Of a stretch of DNA of 64,000 bases, positions 61,342 through 64,000 are shown piece by piece (the first letter of the stretch is position 1; each line of letters begins with the position of its first letter). Origin of the DNA: Alkalicoccus urumqiensis. Lineage in GTDB: Bacteria > Bacillota > Bacilli > Bacillales > Salisediminibacteriaceae. The stretch is from contig NZ_PVNS01000007.1 of the NCBI RefSeq assembly GCF_002993335.1, positions 1-64,000 on the forward strand, given 5' to 3'. The translations under genes were made by a program, and so were the position numbers. The notes beneath the pieces are model-generated. The model had not been told where the DNA came from, searched no databases, and was given only the letters and a program-made list of their open reading frames with translations.

Positions 61342-62391
61342 TCAGCCATCCAGGGATACCGCTCTTCCTTCGGCAGCGGATTCATACATGGCTTCGATCA
61401 GCTGCTGGACATAGGTGCCCTGCCACGGCTCGCTTACCGGGCGGGCTTTGCCTTCCAGGACGTCTAGAATGTGCTCGATCTGTCTCTCATAGTCCGAGCG
61501 GGGGTCGGCCTGATCCAGATAGGCAGGCGTAATATCCAGAAGCGCACCATACTTTTCTGTATACATTTCAAATGGATCGATCTCCACCCCGCCTTTGTCT
61601 CCGAACAAGTGAACACTCAGCCGCTCTTCTTCTTTCGTATTTGCTGCAAACGATGTTTCCAGCACAAGCGAGCGGCCGTGTTCAAACCGGATAAACCCTG
61701 CGGCGAAATCTTCGACCGACATCGATGAAGGATCCCAGCTGCCGAGGAGACCGACTCCGGGCTTCCGGCCGAGCCGGTAGTGAGTCGACGCACTTACTTC
61801 GAGCGGCCGGTACCAGCCTGACAAATAAAAAGCCAGGTCCAGCATGTGTACACCGATATCCATAAGCGGCCCCCCGCCCTGTTTGTCAACATCAGTAAAA
61901 GTTCCCCAGCCGGGAATCCCCCGGCGGCGCAGGGCATGGACACGGATGTGATAAATATCGCCGATTTCGCCATCGGCCGCAGCCGCTTTGACAATGTCTG
62001 CCTCCTGGCTGAACCGGTGGTGGAATCCATACATCAATTTCCGTCCTGTCCGTGAAGCTGCCTCTTCCATCCTGGCTGCTTCCGCTGTCGTGATTGCAGG
62101 TGGTTTTTCACAGAAAACATCCACCCCGTTCTCCATCGCACGCACCGCAGCCTCCGCATGGTACGCATTCGGCACGGCAATCATAACAAGATCCAGATCA
62201 TGCGCTGCATACATTTCTTCTTCTGTTTTGTAGACATTTGGTATATCAAAACGGGCCGAAGCCTCCGCTGCGGACTGCCCGCTCCCCGACACGACTGCCA
62301 GCACGTTGGCGCGCTCCTCTTTCATCAGTGCAGGCAGATGCTCTTTCTGCATAATGTATCCTGCACCGACCAGTCCAATCTGGTAACTCAT
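61342..62391 (-). CDS. Gfo/Idh/MocA family oxidoreductase
   Basis: The 349-residue NAD(P)-dependent oxidoreductase has an N-terminal Rossmann motif (G-L-V-G-A-G-Y-I-M near residue 6) and the E-K-P-P-A motif near residue 93, which holds the catalytic lysine. The H-M-L-D-L-A segment lies near residue 182. Members act on sugars, inositols or related compounds, and the substrate here is unknown. It lies 19 bp downstream of the Rieske flavoprotein gene and is probably cotranscribed. Confidence 0.9.
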   Translation of the reverse strand: MSYQIGLVGAGYIMQKEHLPALMKEERANVLAVVSGSGQSAAEASARFDIPNVYKTEEEMYAAHDLDLVMIAVPNAYHAEAAVRAMENGVDVFCEKPPAITTAEAARMEEAASRTGRKLMYGFHHRFSQEADIVKAAAADGEIGDIYHIRVHALRRRGIPGWGTFTDVDKQGGGPLMDIGVHMLDLAFYLSGWYRPLEVSASTHYRLGRKPGVGLLGSWDPSSMSVEDFAAGFIRFEHGRSLVLETSFAANTKEEERLSVHLFGDKGGVEIDPFEMYTEKYGALLDITPAYLDQADPRSDYERQIEHILDVLEGKARPVSEPWQGTYVQQLIEAMYESAAEGRAVSLDG

Positions 62392-62410
62392 TCGTCATGG
62401 CCCCTTCCTG

Positions 62411-63943
62411 TTATTTACCGTCATCAAGCTTCATTTTTGCAAGCGGTTTTACCGCCGGCCCTTCCAGTACTTCGCCCTCCACATTAAAACGGGAGCCGTG
62501 GCACGGGCAGTCCCATGATTTTTCTGCTTCATTCCACGTGACGCCGCAGTAAAGGTGGGAACAGGCTCCGCTGAGACTATTTATGCCACCATCTTCCCTG
62601 CGGTAGACAGCCGCAAGCCCTGCTCCGCTCCGGACGACCGCACCGCTGCCGGGCTCCGGCAGTTCTTCCGTAAGCGGTGTGTCCGGCAGGTGGGAGCGGA
62701 ACATCCAGCCGCCATCGCCGCTCAGCTTTTTCGCAAGACGACCCGCTGCGGCCGGCCCGCTGGAGCGCGCCGGATCAAAAACCGGCTTCATCCGGTTCTC
62801 CCGGCCCTCGATTAAATCAGCGAGTAAAAACGCCGCAGCAATTCCGCCGGTCATCCCCCATTTTTTGAATCCGCATGCTGTATACGTATGTTTATGCCAG
62901 CGCGTCAGCCGGCCGATGTAAGGAACGTCATCCAGGCTTGTAAAATCCTGAGCGGACCACCGCCAGTGGATACGGGACGCCCCAAGCTCCCGGTAGGCAT
63001 AGCGGGCGAGCGCCTCGTAGCACGTTTCTGTTGAAGCCACTGTCCCCGGTTTATGGCTCTGGCCGCCGACGAGAATCATTTCACGGCCGTCCACCCATGC
63101 GGTCCGGAGAGACACTTTCTCCCCATCAATACCGAGAAGCATCTGCTGCACCTGGGAAGGGTCCGCCTCCACGGCAATGGAGTAGGAACGCTCCGGCTCC
63201 AGCCGGGAAAAATACATGCCGGCGGTGTCCTGAAATGGAATGTGGGAGGCAGTAATACAGTTGTCTGCCGTAACGACAGCTCCTGATTCCGTGTCGATCC
63301 GCACCGCTTCTCCTTCTTTCGTTTTCACGACACGCGTCTGCTCATACAGTCTGCCGCCGTTCTTCTCAATTTCAGCCGCCAGCCAGTTCATCAGCCTGAC
63401 CGGGTGAAACTGGGCCTGATCCGGCAGGCGGAGCTTCGCTTTCACACGTTCGGACGGCGAATCCACCTCTTCATAAATACCTGGAATACCCAGCGCATGA
63501 TAGGCGCGGGCTTCCTTTTCGAGCTCCCGCTTTCCTTCATATGTTTCTGCATAAATACAGGCTTCTTTGCGCTCAAAATCGCACGACGCGCCCGCTTCAG
63601 CAAGGCGCTCCACGGCTGCAATAGCTTCCTCCTGCGCCTCAAAATAAAGACGCGCTTTTTTTCTGCCGTGCATCTTCAGCATTTTGGCATAATGAAGACC
63701 GTGCTGGGAGGAGAGCTTCGCCGTTGTTTTCCCGGAGGTTCCTTCAAACAACGTCCGTGCCTCAAGCACGACGACATCTCTTCCCCTGCGGCTCAGCTCA
63801 TACGCAGACATCATGCCGGCAAGCCCGCCGCCGATCACCGCAGTATCCGCGTAGATATCTTCTTTCAGTGGTGGAAACCCTGTTTTCTCCCTTGCCTGGA
63901 GCCAGTATGATTCGGTCGATTGAGGCAGTCCGGATGTATCCAT
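62411..63943 (-). CDS. FAD-dependent oxidoreductase with C-terminal Rieske domain (YhfW-like)
   Basis: The 510-residue protein has a DAO-type FAD domain (V-I-G-G-G-L-A-G-M-M near residue 32). The segment R-W-S-A-Q-D-F-T-S-L-D-D-V-P-Y-I-G-R follows near residue 320. A C-terminal Rieske [2Fe-2S] domain has ligands C461-x-H463 and C479-x2-H482 (C-S-H-L-Y-C ... C-P-C-H-G-S). The architecture matches B. subtilis YhfW. GAGGAGGGA precedes the ATG. The electron donor and substrate are unknown. The gene is complete, and its promoter probably lies beyond 63960. Confidence 0.92.
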   Translation of the reverse strand: MDTSGLPQSTESYWLQAREKTGFPPLKEDIYADTAVIGGGLAGMMSAYELSRRGRDVVVLEARTLFEGTSGKTTAKLSSQHGLHYAKMLKMHGRKKARLYFEAQEEAIAAVERLAEAGASCDFERKEACIYAETYEGKRELEKEARAYHALGIPGIYEEVDSPSERVKAKLRLPDQAQFHPVRLMNWLAAEIEKNGGRLYEQTRVVKTKEGEAVRIDTESGAVVTADNCITASHIPFQDTAGMYFSRLEPERSYSIAVEADPSQVQQMLLGIDGEKVSLRTAWVDGREMILVGGQSHKPGTVASTETCYEALARYAYRELGASRIHWRWSAQDFTSLDDVPYIGRLTRWHKHTYTACGFKKWGMTGGIAAAFLLADLIEGRENRMKPVFDPARSSGPAAAGRLAKKLSGDGGWMFRSHLPDTPLTEELPEPGSGAVVRSGAGLAAVYRREDGGINSLSGACSHLYCGVTWNEAEKSWDCPCHGSRFNVEGEVLEGPAVKPLAKMKLDDGK

Positions 63944-64000
63944 TCGTATCCCTCCTGAGATATGTTTTCCATAACCTGACTTTTTTACTTCTGTTACCGC

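Overview
The window is chromosomal DNA from a Gram-positive, low-to-mid G+C bacterium of the family Bacillaceae, very probably a salt- or alkali-adapted one. The evidence is gene order matching Bacillus subtilis blocks (yuiD-yuiB-yuiA-yumB-yumC; yutM-yuzB-yutJ-yuzD-yutI-yutF-yutE; yutD-lipA; yunD-yunE-yunF-sufBUSDC; metQPN; gcvH-yusI; fadNAE; secG-estA-rnr-smpB-ssrA), AGGAGG-type ribosome sites, sigma-A promoters, Bacillus-type BirA, Zur, Rex and FadR operators, and very acidic lipoproteins. The species cannot be named from the sequence.

Layout. 1-450: tandem promoters and leader of an rRNA operon running left, out of the window. 0.4-4.3 kb: BirA-controlled biotin transporter bioY and a TRAP dicarboxylate-type transporter. 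4.6-9.3 kb: yuiD, yuiB, a 39-residue zinc-ribbon protein (yuiA), a repeat-rich spacer, and NADH dehydrogenase yumB (with a Rex-like operator) divergent from ferredoxin-NADP reductase yumC. 9.3-19.1 kb: two membrane proteins, then iron-sulfur and redox genes (ErpA-type carrier, radical-SAM MqnE, YuzB, second NDH-2-like YutJ, Nfu scaffold, YutF, YutE, GlpX, YutD, LipA). 19.2-24.2 kb: an NSS transporter, an NhaC-family transporter behind a lysine riboswitch, dfrA and thyA. 24.2-33.8 kb: HD-GYP protein, yunD, yunE, yunF, and the complete sufCDSUB operon. 34-40 kb: a tiny gene, metNPQ behind a SAM riboswitch, gcvH, yusI, and a flavoprotein behind a perfect Zur box. 40-45.7 kb: the FadR-controlled fadNAE operon. 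45.7-51.4 kb: a sugar kinase, an AbrB-AbrB-zinc-CHAD fusion, a stand-alone secY, a DsbA/FrnE-type protein with an in-frame UGA at its catalytic cysteine, and repeats. 51.4-56.4 kb: ilvD, an M20 peptidase and a quinone reductase-like protein, bracketed by a copy of the tmRNA 3' end and ssrA itself. 56.4-64 kb: smpB, rnr, two esterases, secG, a Gfo/Idh/MocA oxidoreductase and a Rieske flavoprotein.

The most unusual observation is the gene at 50157-50753 (minus). Its reading frame is intact from a strong ribosome site to the stop except for one UGA, which falls exactly where the first cysteine of the CPFC redox motif should be. A hairpin with a GG-containing loop lies 19 nt downstream. This is the signature of a selenocysteine codon. 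A nonsense mutation or sequencing error remains possible. Other leads are the Zur-controlled flavoprotein, the AbrB/CHAD fusion, the lysine-riboswitch-controlled NhaC transporter, the ssrA 3'-end duplication and a possible AUU-initiated small gene.
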